Below are positions 1 to 5,871 of a DNA stretch of 37,779 bases, piece after piece. The notes beneath the pieces were generated by a model. The model worked only from the letters and a program-made list of their open reading frames with translations, made no database searches and was not told the origin of the DNA. This DNA comes from a virus: positions 1 through 37,779 of IMG/VR virus record IMGVR_UViG_3300042453_002280; one strand, 5' to 3'. The number at the start of each line of letters is the position of its first letter. Positions within the stretch are counted from its first letter, which is position 1. A program made the position numbers and the translations under genes.

Positions 1-192
1 AGGAGTTATTTCGTCATACGAAAAAGTATCTATCTTTAAATCGTTTAAGGTAAAGTTTTCTTCTAAAAGTTCGTTTACCCTATCTCTTGCAACGCCATGC
101 ACCATTGCAAATTCACCGACATAGGTAAAGCAATAAAGCAGGGAAGATAAACCATCTTCGTTAATTTTTCTAACTGCTACATTGAGTTTCAT
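1..192 (-). CDS. Hypothetical protein, 3' end beyond window
   Basis: An ATG at 192 opens a frame that stays open for 64 codons to the window edge, so the gene is partial at its C-terminus. The visible part begins MKLNVAVRKINEDG and contains MVHGVARDRVNELLEE. I recognise no family. It lies 7 nt downstream of the stop of the next minus-strand gene, so it is probably the distal member of the small operon that starts at 765. There is no clear Shine-Dalgarno site in the gap, so translation may be coupled. Confidence 0.6.
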   Translation of the reverse strand, partial: MKLNVAVRKINEDGLSSLLYCFTYVGEFAMVHGVARDRVNELLEENFTLNDLKIDTFSYDEITP

Positions 193-199
193 AACTTTT

Positions 200-445
200 T
201 TATCTGTAGATTGTGTATCTATCAGCATTTTTCCTTTCTACTAAATTAATTATCTTTCGCATTTCAACTGCTTGTTCCACGCTTAACTCAAAATTTCTAA
301 AAGCGTATTCAAGTTCTAAATCACCTAATCTATCTGCTAAATAATCTTCTAATTCTTCCCTAAAGTTAAAGTCGCTAGACGCCTGTATCTCGTTGTAGAT
401 ACCGATTAAATCATTGATATGGGTATTTATTTGTTCGTTAGTCAT
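200..445 (-). CDS. Hypothetical small acidic protein
   Basis: This 81-residue protein begins MTNEQINTHINDLIG. It is rich in Glu and Asp with helical periodicity, for example REELEDYLADRLGDLELEY, and has no membrane segment or recognisable motif. Its start overlaps the end of the preceding gene (438-632) by 8 nt, as expected for translational coupling. It resembles 1592-1900 in opening with MTN and in its acidic helical character, but I cannot show homology. Function unknown; likely an early accessory protein. Confidence 0.6.
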   Translation of the reverse strand: MTNEQINTHINDLIGIYNEIQASSDFNFREELEDYLADRLGDLELEYAFRNFELSVEQAVEMRKIINLVERKNADRYTIYR

Positions 446-632
446 TTTTTGTTTCCTTTTGTAAAATTTTTACTAAGTCGCTTATTTCTTTTTTAGACAT
501 ATAATCTAAGTTGCTTGATATTAAATCGTGTAAGTAATCAATAGATATTGTCTGTTCAAGTATGTTAAACAAATTTGGTTTCTCCTGAATTTCCTTGTAA
601 AAGGTTTCGAAAATTTTTTCTCTATTATTCAT
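438..632 (-). CDS. Hypothetical small protein
   Basis: This 64-residue protein begins MNNREKIFETFYKEIQ and ends with a charged segment, KKEISDLVKILQKETKND. It is predicted helical with no recognisable domain. It overlaps the upstream gene (625-765) by 8 nt and the downstream gene by 8 nt, so the three genes form a tightly coupled early operon read from the promoter at 801-830. A plus-strand frame over part of the same DNA (575-877) has no ribosome site or promoter and I treat it as a shadow. Confidence 0.6.
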   Translation of the reverse strand: MNNREKIFETFYKEIQEKPNLFNILEQTISIDYLHDLISSNLDYMSKKEISDLVKILQKETKND

Positions 633-765
633 TTGTTTGTTCCCTTTCTATTTTTTCTAAAATACTTTTGATATTCCTAACTGCAAAGTGGATAGACCTG
701 CTATCTGTTTTACAGACAATATCAACTAAATACTCTTTAATTTTTTGTAAGTCTTTATCTGTCAT
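625..765 (-). CDS. Hypothetical 46-residue protein, first gene of left operon
   Basis: This short gene encodes 46 residues, from MTDKDLQKIKEYLVD to EKIEREQTNE. It has a Shine-Dalgarno site (GAAAGG) 9 nt before the ATG and lies about 35 nt downstream of a consensus promoter (801-830). Its stop overlaps the start of the next gene by 8 nt. The product is small, charged and probably helical. No family recognised. The promoter, ribosome site and coupling make it a credible gene despite its length. Confidence 0.6.
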   Translation of the reverse strand: MTDKDLQKIKEYLVDIVCKTDSRSIHFAVRNIKSILEKIEREQTNE

Positions 766-800
766 TGATAAAACCTTTCTGAAAACTTTTTACTGTTTTT

Positions 801-830
801 ATTATAACCACAACACTTCTCACTTGTCAA
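801..830 (-). promoter_or_regulatory. Left early promoter, overlapped by CACTT iteron
   Basis: On the minus strand TTGACA (830-825) is followed by 18 nt and TATAAT (806-801). This would drive the 765-to-1 operon. The -35 box is fused to one AAGTG pentamer (TTGACAAGTG), so whatever binds the array should affect this promoter. Confidence 0.75.
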
Positions 831-959
831 GTAATTCTTTACCCAACACCACACTTCTCACTTACCGATCCACTTAACTTACACCACACACCACACTTAT
901 CACTTTGCAACTCACTTACCACTTAGAAATTACAACACACAACACTTGGCATTTCACTT
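814..959. repeat. Iteron-like array of 11 CACTT (AAGTG) pentamers
   Basis: CACTT starts at 814, 821, 852, 859, 871, 894, 901, 913, 920, 943 and 955. Apart from one interval of 31, the spacings are only 7, 12 or 23. Several copies are embedded in longer shared words such as ACACTTCTCACTT. Such arrays usually bind an initiator or regulator. The array overlaps the -35 box of the left promoter. Confidence 0.7.
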
Positions 960-973
960 ATACAAAGATAAAA

Positions 974-1020
974 AATTGGATATTTCTTGGATATTTTTTA
1001 GGTATTTTTTGGGTATTTCC
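974..1020. repeat. AT-rich imperfect tandem repeats
   Basis: Four consecutive imperfect units of about 11-12 bp follow the form (T/A)(T/G)GG(A)TATTT(C/T). They begin near TTGGATATTTC and end at GGGTATTTCC. They sit immediately beside the CACTT array and could be an unwinding element. This function is inferred. Confidence 0.45.
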
Positions 1021-1238
1021 GGAAGAAAAGTTAAAATTAAAAAAAATGGGTATATCTGAGCATAGATATTCATGCCATTATACCTATTAAAATGAATTTT
1101 AAGACTGGATTATAGTTAAAGTGGGAATTGATAGCACTTAGCAATTAAAGACGCGTTAAAATCGATTATATAGCGTGTTTTAATATCTAACGCTGGAATA
1201 AAGTTATCATTAAAGCGTATATATGCCATTTTAAGCAT

Positions 1239-1274
1239 AAAAAAATACCCTATGCCATGCAACATAGGGTATTT
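1239..1274 (-). terminator. Intrinsic terminator of left early operon
   Basis: On the minus strand a perfect 12-bp stem (AAATACCCTATG with CATAGGGTATTT, 8-nt loop) is followed by a run of T residues (rc of 1239-1245). It lies just after the stop at 1300 and would end the transcript that starts near 3630. It falls inside a 65-codon open frame (1116-1313), which argues that this frame is not a gene. Confidence 0.85.
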
Positions 1275-1299
1275 AATCTGATACGCTTTAGAAATCATT

Positions 1300-1557
1300 T
1301 TAAAGGTTTTCATTGTACTGGTATATTTCTACATCGGCGTCGGGATATCTTTTTGCAATATACTTTTCTAAAGTGCTTAAATTTCTAAAGTACTTTAAAT
1401 GCTTTTTATTCGCCCATTCATTAAGAAAAGTATAATACTCAATGCACGCAACATAACCACCTTTAAAACTGTATCCAGCATTTGTAATATGTAGGGTATC
1501 ATCGTTCAAAACACCGTCACGCAATATATAACTCATTTTATTTTCTATTTTATCCAT
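1300..1557 (-). CDS. Hypothetical protein
   Basis: This 85-residue protein begins MDKIENKMSYILRDGV and contains GYSFKGGYVACIEYYTFL. It is mixed alpha/beta in character with no transmembrane helix and no motif I recognise. It is the last gene of the left early operon, followed directly by the terminator. It is preceded by the repeated leader cassette (GTTAAAG, AGGAT, A-rich spacer) that supplies its Shine-Dalgarno site. Function unknown. Confidence 0.7.
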   Translation of the reverse strand: MDKIENKMSYILRDGVLNDDTLHITNAGYSFKGGYVACIEYYTFLNEWANKKHLKYFRNLSTLEKYIAKRYPDADVEIYQYNENL

Positions 1558-1591
1558 TTTATTTTTATCCTTTACTTTAACAATTTATACT

Positions 1592-1900
1592 TTAGTATCC
1601 TATTTTTGGTCTATCACCGCACTCATAACTATTTTTTTCAAATAGTTTTTCTCTTAAGAGTTCAAGTCTATCTGATATCTCTTGGTACTCATTAGCTTTG
1701 CATTGGCATATTTCTCTTAAGTTATTAACAAAATCGTCTTTATCTAATCGTTCGTTAGCAAAATAATTAAATTCGTTAAATAATTCCAATTCGCCCATTA
1801 CTAACCCTAATTGTTCTAAAGTCTGAATACCATCCTCATAATGATTGAAATTATTGACTATAAAACTACTTAATTGCTCTTTTTTTTCTTTATTTGTCAT
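1592..1900 (-). CDS. Hypothetical acidic protein
   Basis: This 102-residue protein begins MTNKEKKEQLSSFIVNNFN and contains an acidic helical stretch around LVMGELELFNEF. It carries Cys residues near QCKANEY and YECGDRP, too few and too scattered to call a zinc site. It is preceded by the repeated hairpin plus ribosome-binding cassette (1917-1963 with AAGGAATAAAA before the ATG). Middle gene of the left early operon. Function not recognised. Confidence 0.7.
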   Translation of the reverse strand: MTNKEKKEQLSSFIVNNFNHYEDGIQTLEQLGLVMGELELFNEFNYFANERLDKDDFVNNLREICQCKANEYQEISDRLELLREKLFEKNSYECGDRPKIGY

Positions 1901-1916
1901 TTTTATTCCTTTTTTT

Positions 1917-1963
1917 TAACAATTTATACTGTAGCAAGGTTTACCTATACACCTTGCAAGGTT
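1917..1963 (-). repeat. Intercistronic hairpin/leader repeat, copy A
   Basis: This 47-bp segment recurs at 2697-2743 with one mismatch, at an offset of exactly 780. It contains an inverted repeat (GCAAGGT and ACCTTGC, 10-nt loop). On the minus strand this comes just before a conserved TATAAATTGTTAAAG block and the ribosome site of 1592-1900. Confidence 0.8.
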
Positions 1964-1973
1964 TATCTATCAA

Positions 1974-2675
1974 TTAAAAATTATAATCTAGTTCAACTTT
2001 GCAATCTTTAGCAAATGTAAAATCATCACTTGAACCATCAAAATTATCATCATCAACGTCAAGAGTTACGCCGTTATCCTGATTACTTACACCAACACCA
2101 TCAACTGTACCAGTTATAGTTACACCATAAAAAGCGTAAGAAATATAGAACGGTAACTTAAACAATTTAGCGTCGGTATAACCACCTCGAGCATCAGCAC
2201 CGTTATGGATACTTACCAAATAATAGGTATCATCATTTAATTTTAATTCGGTATATAAAACATTTTGACTAAAGTAATTATCAAAATTGTAGGTATTTTG
2301 TTTAGTTCTCTCCAATTCAAAACCATTACCATATAACCAATCTTGGGCGTCTGATGAGATAAAATTGTAATCGCTATCATAATCACCCATTACATTAAAT
2401 TTTGAATTGAACTCATTACATACACCATCAAGTTCAAATATATCTGATAAATAGTGGAATAATGATACCGTTATTGATATATCATCAAGTTTTGCAATAT
2501 TATCATCTGAACCGTTCCAAATTTCGTAAGATATTTTTGGTTCATTGATAAAATCTTGAATACTTTTTAATTTGTTTTGTTGCCAATGTCTACCATCAGA
2601 ACCACCACTATCTAAAAAATGAGTTCCTGTATTTTCGGTTAACATTTTATATACTAGATTTTGAACATTATCCAT
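1974..2675 (-). CDS. Conserved phage protein with TGTHFLDSGG motif
   Basis: This 233-residue protein carries near its N-terminus TENTGTHFLDSGGSDGRHWQ, a signature I associate with an uncharacterised family in phages and plasmids. Later it has YLVSIHNGADARGGYTDAK and a very Asp-rich C-terminal segment. The frame stays open to 2717, but those 14 extra codons are the copied leader cassette. The ATG at 2675 follows an AGGAT ribosome site at the same spacing as its neighbours, so I place the start there. Function unknown; probably an early host-interaction protein. Confidence 0.75.
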   Translation of the reverse strand: MDNVQNLVYKMLTENTGTHFLDSGGSDGRHWQQNKLKSIQDFINEPKISYEIWNGSDDNIAKLDDISITVSLFHYLSDIFELDGVCNEFNSKFNVMGDYDSDYNFISSDAQDWLYGNGFELERTKQNTYNFDNYFSQNVLYTELKLNDDTYYLVSIHNGADARGGYTDAKLFKLPFYISYAFYGVTITGTVDGVGVSNQDNGVTLDVDDDNFDGSSDDFTFAKDCKVELDYNF

Positions 2676-2696
2676 TTTATTTTTTATCCTATTCTT

Positions 2697-2743
2697 TAAC
2701 AATTTATACTGTAGCAAGGTTTACCTATACACCCTGCAAGGTT
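2697..2743 (-). repeat. Intercistronic hairpin/leader repeat, copy B
   Basis: This is the second copy of the 47-bp element at 1917-1963. Its single difference changes one stem pair of the inverted repeat to A-C on the plus strand. That is a G-U wobble on the minus strand, so the hairpin is kept in the direction of transcription. Confidence 0.8.
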
Positions 2744-2753
2744 CAGAATTATT

Positions 2754-3371
2754 TTAAGAGTTGTCCATCACGCCATTTTCTAGAAATGTGTACTCATTTG
2801 CCAAAAATGTCTCTATGATAGCGTCATCACTAGTTAAATACTCATAAACTCTATATAATTTCTTATGTAGATTTTTTGCAATTTCATTGATATATTCATC
2901 AATATCTTTTTTCAACCTATTAATGAGCGTTTCTAATTGCAAATACTCTAATTCATCAATATCATCAATTAAATCGTAAAAGTTATCCCCGGAAAATTCT
3001 ACATATTGTCTCTCTCTATAACTATTTCCAATGATTGAAAAAGATAAATTTCCATCATTTTTCTGATAAAAATCTACCAATTTTTGGTATTTATCTAGTT
3101 TAAATGATTCTATATACTTTATGCCGTCTATAGAACCTTTATCAAAATAGAGATAATCTGATTGACTATAAGCGATTGAAAAATAAATATCTTTAATATC
3201 AATTTTTATTCCATTTGTTTCAATCTCATCAGAAAAATCAATTAAATCATCAATCCACCACTCATACCCATCTGTATTGATATCGTTGTATTTTTCAATG
3301 GCGTACTCTTTAGCATTGTCGCTTAACTCATTAAAATTATATACAAAATATTCATTAACTATTTTTTTCAT
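2754..3371 (-). CDS. Conserved hypothetical phage protein (NELSDNAKEYAIEKY)
   Basis: This 205-residue protein opens MKKIVNEYFVYNFNELSD and continues with NAKEYAIEKYNDIN, a pattern I have seen in uncharacterised proteins of phage early regions. The middle is rich in Asp, Tyr and Ser (IYFSIAYSQSDYLYFD, then SFSIIGNSYRER). The C-terminal third is helical (LETLINRLKKDIDEYINEI). No catalytic motif is evident. It has the shared GTTAAAG/AGGAT leader and is the second gene of the left early operon. Confidence 0.7.
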   Translation of the reverse strand: MKKIVNEYFVYNFNELSDNAKEYAIEKYNDINTDGYEWWIDDLIDFSDEIETNGIKIDIKDIYFSIAYSQSDYLYFDKGSIDGIKYIESFKLDKYQKLVDFYQKNDGNLSFSIIGNSYRERQYVEFSGDNFYDLIDDIDELEYLQLETLINRLKKDIDEYINEIAKNLHKKLYRVYEYLTSDDAIIETFLANEYTFLENGVMDNS

Positions 3372-3402
3372 TTTATTTTTATCCTATTCTTTAACTTTTT
3401 TA

Positions 3403-3597
3403 CTATTTAACTAGATACAACGCTACTGTAGAAATACCACTTACTAACATTAAAAACAAAAACCTATAAGCACTTTTTTTATTTCTTTTTTTTGCTAAAT
3501 ATCTAGTTCGTTTTGTTAAATCTAGATAGTAAGCATAATAATAAATAGATACTAGAAACACTGAAACACTAATATAAATATAATTATCTATATTCAT
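3403..3597 (-). CDS. Small membrane protein, first gene of left early operon
   Basis: This 64-residue protein has two hydrophobic segments, YIYISVSVFLVSIYYYAYYL near the N-terminus and FLFLMLVSGISTVALYLV at the C-terminus. A basic loop (KRTRYLAKKRNKKSAYR) between them suggests a helical hairpin in the inner membrane with its loop in the cytoplasm. The open frame reaches 3660, but that extension runs across the promoter. The ATG at 3597 has the cassette's AGGAT site, so I use it. Function unknown; could be an early membrane-acting protein. Confidence 0.65.
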   Translation of the reverse strand: MNIDNYIYISVSVFLVSIYYYAYYLDLTKRTRYLAKKRNKKSAYRFLFLMLVSGISTVALYLVK

Positions 3598-3636
3598 AAG
3601 ATTGTTATCCTTTACTTTAACTTTTGTACTAATATC

Positions 3637-3665
3637 AATATAACATAGATAATAAATCATGTCAA
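3637..3665 (-). promoter_or_regulatory. Early promoter of the 3597-to-1300 operon
   Basis: On the minus strand TTGACA (3665-3660), exactly 17 nt, then TATATT (3642-3637). Predicted start near 3630, giving a leader of about 33 nt with an AAAGGAT ribosome site before the ATG at 3597. Confidence 0.8.
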
Positions 3666-3971
3666 GTACTAATTTACTAAGTGATTAAAGATAATATAAG
3701 AAGATTAAAACATTGAAATAATTAAAACAATGTAACATTGGAATATTTGTTACATAAAGCACCTTAGCACCATTATAACATAAAAATATACAAAATTCCT
3801 AGTACCAATGCCACTTTACGTTGTATTATCAATCAGAACTAAACTTGACAAATGAGTTTTTATGTAAATTATAATACCCAAAATCAAGGGATTTCGTTGA
3901 TAAATAGATACCCCTCCCCCTCGCTACAAATGTGACGTAGTGGTGGAGAGGAGCGAAGTGATAATTTCATG

Positions 3972-4030
3972 GATAGTTGCTTCCCATTTATAATCGCACA
4001 GATAGTTACCTCCTATTTATAATTGCTACA
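3972..4030. repeat. Tandem 29/30-bp repeat, each with a TTTATAAT core
   Basis: The first copy (3972-4000) and second copy (4001-4030) both read GATAGTT, then a pyrimidine-rich spacer, then ATTTATAAT, YGC and ACA. They could be tandem operator sites or weak promoters upstream of terS. No consensus -35 box sits at the right distance, so an operator is more likely. Confidence 0.5.
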
Positions 4031-4105
4031 TCAAGTTCCAAGTTCCAATGATACCCTACCCCCTCCTACAAAATACCCGTACCCTATAAAAAAAGTACCT
4101 GTCAA

Positions 4106-4114
4106 TGCTATAAT
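4106..4114 (+). promoter_or_regulatory. Extended -10 promoter of terS, leaderless start
   Basis: TGC followed by TATAAT (4109-4114) is a consensus extended -10 element. The predicted +1 is 4121, the A of the terS ATG, and no Shine-Dalgarno site is present. The spacing to the ATG matches the other late promoters. Confidence 0.75.
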
Positions 4115-4120
4115 TTTTAT

Positions 4121-4570
4121 ATGAAGGTACGAGAACACCCTGAGGTTAAAGGTCTATTATTTGAGGAACGAAGACACAAGACAGCATATAAAAGAGTAAA
4201 AATTAGTGATTATAAAATTGTAGATACCTACATTAAATGTAACTTCCACATTACCAATACGTGCAAGAAACTTAAAATAGCACCAGCTACCTGGTACGAG
4301 TGGCAGGAAACCTATCCTGAACTTAAAAAGATGTTAGATATTGCTAAAGAGTCTATTAAAGATGATATTGAAAAAACACTCATTACAAAAGCTAAAGAAG
4401 GTGATACTCAACTGCTCCTCTACCTTGCCAAGACAATACTTAGAGATAGGGGCTATGGTCAAGATACCCAAAACACTAATCAAAATACCCAAGTAAATAT
4501 TGTATTACCTGAAGATACATCCAAGAAATATGAGTGGTGGGGTTCTTCAAACAAGCCTGATGAAAAGTAA
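4121..4570 (+). CDS. terS: Terminase small subunit (putative)
   Basis: This 149-residue protein is followed, with an 11-nt overlap, by the terminase large subunit. Small subunits recognise the packaging site and hand DNA to the large subunit motor. The sequence has a helix-turn-helix-like segment (ITNTCKKLKIAPATWYEWQE) typical of small terminases that bind DNA at the N-terminus, then a helical core (AKESIKDDIEKTLITKAKEG) suited to ring assembly. The C-terminal tail is polar (QDTQNTNQNTQ). Assignment rests on the domain pattern and position. The ATG directly follows an extended -10 box, suggesting leaderless translation. Confidence 0.75.
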   Translation: MKVREHPEVKGLLFEERRHKTAYKRVKISDYKIVDTYIKCNFHITNTCKKLKIAPATWYEWQETYPELKKMLDIAKESIKDDIEKTLITKAKEGDTQLLLYLAKTILRDRGYGQDTQNTNQNTQVNIVLPEDTSKKYEWWGSSNKPDEK

Positions 4571-5834
4571 AGCTTTACAAGAAATCAAACTACATCCCAA
4601 GCAATCACTTGTTTTTTGGTGTCCTAAGAGGTTTAGAGTGCTTAATGCCGGACGTCGTTTTGGTAAAACCACTTTAGCTATTGCAGAGATGATTCGTACA
4701 GCTTCTCTAATACCTGGGAGCAAGTCAATATACTTTGCTCCGACTATCTCTCAAGCTAGGGACATTGCATGGACTGAGATGAAGAATCAAACCAAGAATC
4801 TGTGGGCTCGGGACCCTAATGAATCTAGACTTGAGATTTACCTTAAATCATCAACAGGTGACCCCTCCCAAATATGGCTTAGGGGAGCTGAGAATATTGA
4901 ATCTGCTCGAGGTAATAAAATCCACTTCCTTGTAGTTGATGAAATCTCATCCATTCGTAATTGGACCTATATTTGGAATGAAGTTTTAAGACCGGCATTA
5001 ACCGATACCTTGGGTGGGGGGCTATTTATCTCAACCCCACATGGTTACGGGCACTTCTTTGATTTGTACAATAAACAAAATACTGATGATGATTATGCTG
5101 CCTTTACATTCACCTCCTACGATAACCCTTATTTGTTACCTACAGAAATTGATAAAGCAAAGCTTGAAATTGGTGAGGACTCTTTTAGACAAGAGTATCT
5201 AGCTGAATTTGTATCGGTATCCGGTCAAGTCTATAAGGAGTGGAAGATGGATACTCAGTTCACAGAAGTAATTTATGACCCTAATCTTGAGGTTAATGTG
5301 TCTTTTGACTTTGGAGTTAATGACCCAACAGCTCTCATTTGGTTTCAAAGAAGTGGTGGTGAGTTTAGAATCATTGACTATTACGAGCAAAAGGACGCCT
5401 CTATTGACCATTTTGTCCATATCATAAGATCAAAGCCATACAGGCAACCTAGTCTTTATACAGGTGATATAGCCGGTCGTAGTAGGTCTATTGGTACTAA
5501 TACCTCACCTATTGAGGAATATGCTAAACACAAGATATTTATTCGTACCCGGTCAGTTAAATCAATCGAAGACCAAATTAGAATTACCCACAAGTACATA
5601 CCATCTCTCTTTGTGTCAAATAAGCTAGATAGGTTTAGAGATATTCTTTTAAATTACAGATATCCTGAGAAAAATGGACTTAATCAACAAAACGAGAACC
5701 CAATCCATGACGAGTATTCACATGGTGCTAGAGCTATGGAGTACTACTTCTTAAACATTGATGGTCTTGACCAAGAGGGATTAAACTATAACAAAACTAT
5801 TACCCAGAACAATTTTAAAGCGTGGGAAATCTAA
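4560..5834 (+). CDS. terL: Terminase large subunit
   Basis: This is the packaging motor ATPase and nuclease, 424 residues from the ATG at 4560. It has a Walker A loop (NAGRRFGKTTLA, about residue 31), a Walker B strand ending in acidic residues (FLVVDEIS), and a C-terminal RNase H-like nuclease domain with acidic strands (VNVSFDFGVNDP; later TGDIAGRS and HDEYSHGARA). The frame is open from 4500, but the upstream part overlaps terS. The ATG at 4560 gives the expected N-terminus before the ATPase and an 11-nt overlap suited to coupling. Confidence 0.93.
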   Translation: MKSKALQEIKLHPKQSLVFWCPKRFRVLNAGRRFGKTTLAIAEMIRTASLIPGSKSIYFAPTISQARDIAWTEMKNQTKNLWARDPNESRLEIYLKSSTGDPSQIWLRGAENIESARGNKIHFLVVDEISSIRNWTYIWNEVLRPALTDTLGGGLFISTPHGYGHFFDLYNKQNTDDDYAAFTFTSYDNPYLLPTEIDKAKLEIGEDSFRQEYLAEFVSVSGQVYKEWKMDTQFTEVIYDPNLEVNVSFDFGVNDPTALIWFQRSGGEFRIIDYYEQKDASIDHFVHIIRSKPYRQPSLYTGDIAGRSRSIGTNTSPIEEYAKHKIFIRTRSVKSIEDQIRITHKYIPSLFVSNKLDRFRDILLNYRYPEKNGLNQQNENPIHDEYSHGARAMEYYFLNIDGLDQEGLNYNKTITQNNFKAWEI

Positions 5835-5836
5835 AC

Positions 5837-5871
5837 TTGAATTAATGTTATTTATTTATTATTTCTAAATT
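5837..5871 (+). promoter_or_regulatory. Late promoter of portal, leaderless start
   Basis: TTGAAT (5837-5842), 17 nt, then TATTTCTA (5860-5867), with the ATG at the predicted +1 (5872). A preceding TTTATTATT word (5855-5863) is shared with other late promoters. No Shine-Dalgarno site. Confidence 0.75.

Larger units (their letters stand above)
766..1299. other. Non-coding region with iterons, AT-rich repeats and a terminator
   Basis: This 534-bp stretch has no convincing gene. From left to right it holds the minus-strand promoter (801-830), a dense CACTT/AAGTG array (814-959), an AT-rich segment with four short imperfect tandem repeats (974-1020), about 220 bp with nothing I can name, and a strong minus-strand terminator (1239-1274). 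The mix of iterons, AT-rich repeats and promoter resembles a replication origin or a control region. The sequence alone cannot decide which. Confidence 0.55.
3598..4120. other. Divergent control region between early and late genes
   Basis: This 523-bp stretch has no credible gene. It holds the minus-strand early promoter (3637-3665), a 7-bp inverted repeat (ATGTAAC 3730-3736 with GTTACAT 3749-3755), an imperfect hairpin in a C-rich tract (about 3914-3952), two tandem copies of a TATAAT-containing repeat (3972-4030), and the extended -10 element in front of terS (4106-4114). I see no RNA gene. Confidence 0.6.

Noticed and set aside
575-1090. Two plus-strand frames (575-877 and 905-1090)
   Set aside because: The first is antisense to small coupled genes. 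The second covers the CACTT array and AT repeats. Neither has a promoter or ribosome site, and their translations are low-complexity.
1116-1313. 65-codon minus-strand frame after 1300-1557
   Set aside because: A perfect 12-bp terminator with a T-run lies within it (1239-1274), it has no ribosome site, and the composition looks random.
2676-2717. Longer N-terminus for the gene ending at 1974
   Set aside because: The extra 14 codons are the repeated leader cassette that also precedes other genes; the ATG at 2675 follows the cassette's ribosome site.
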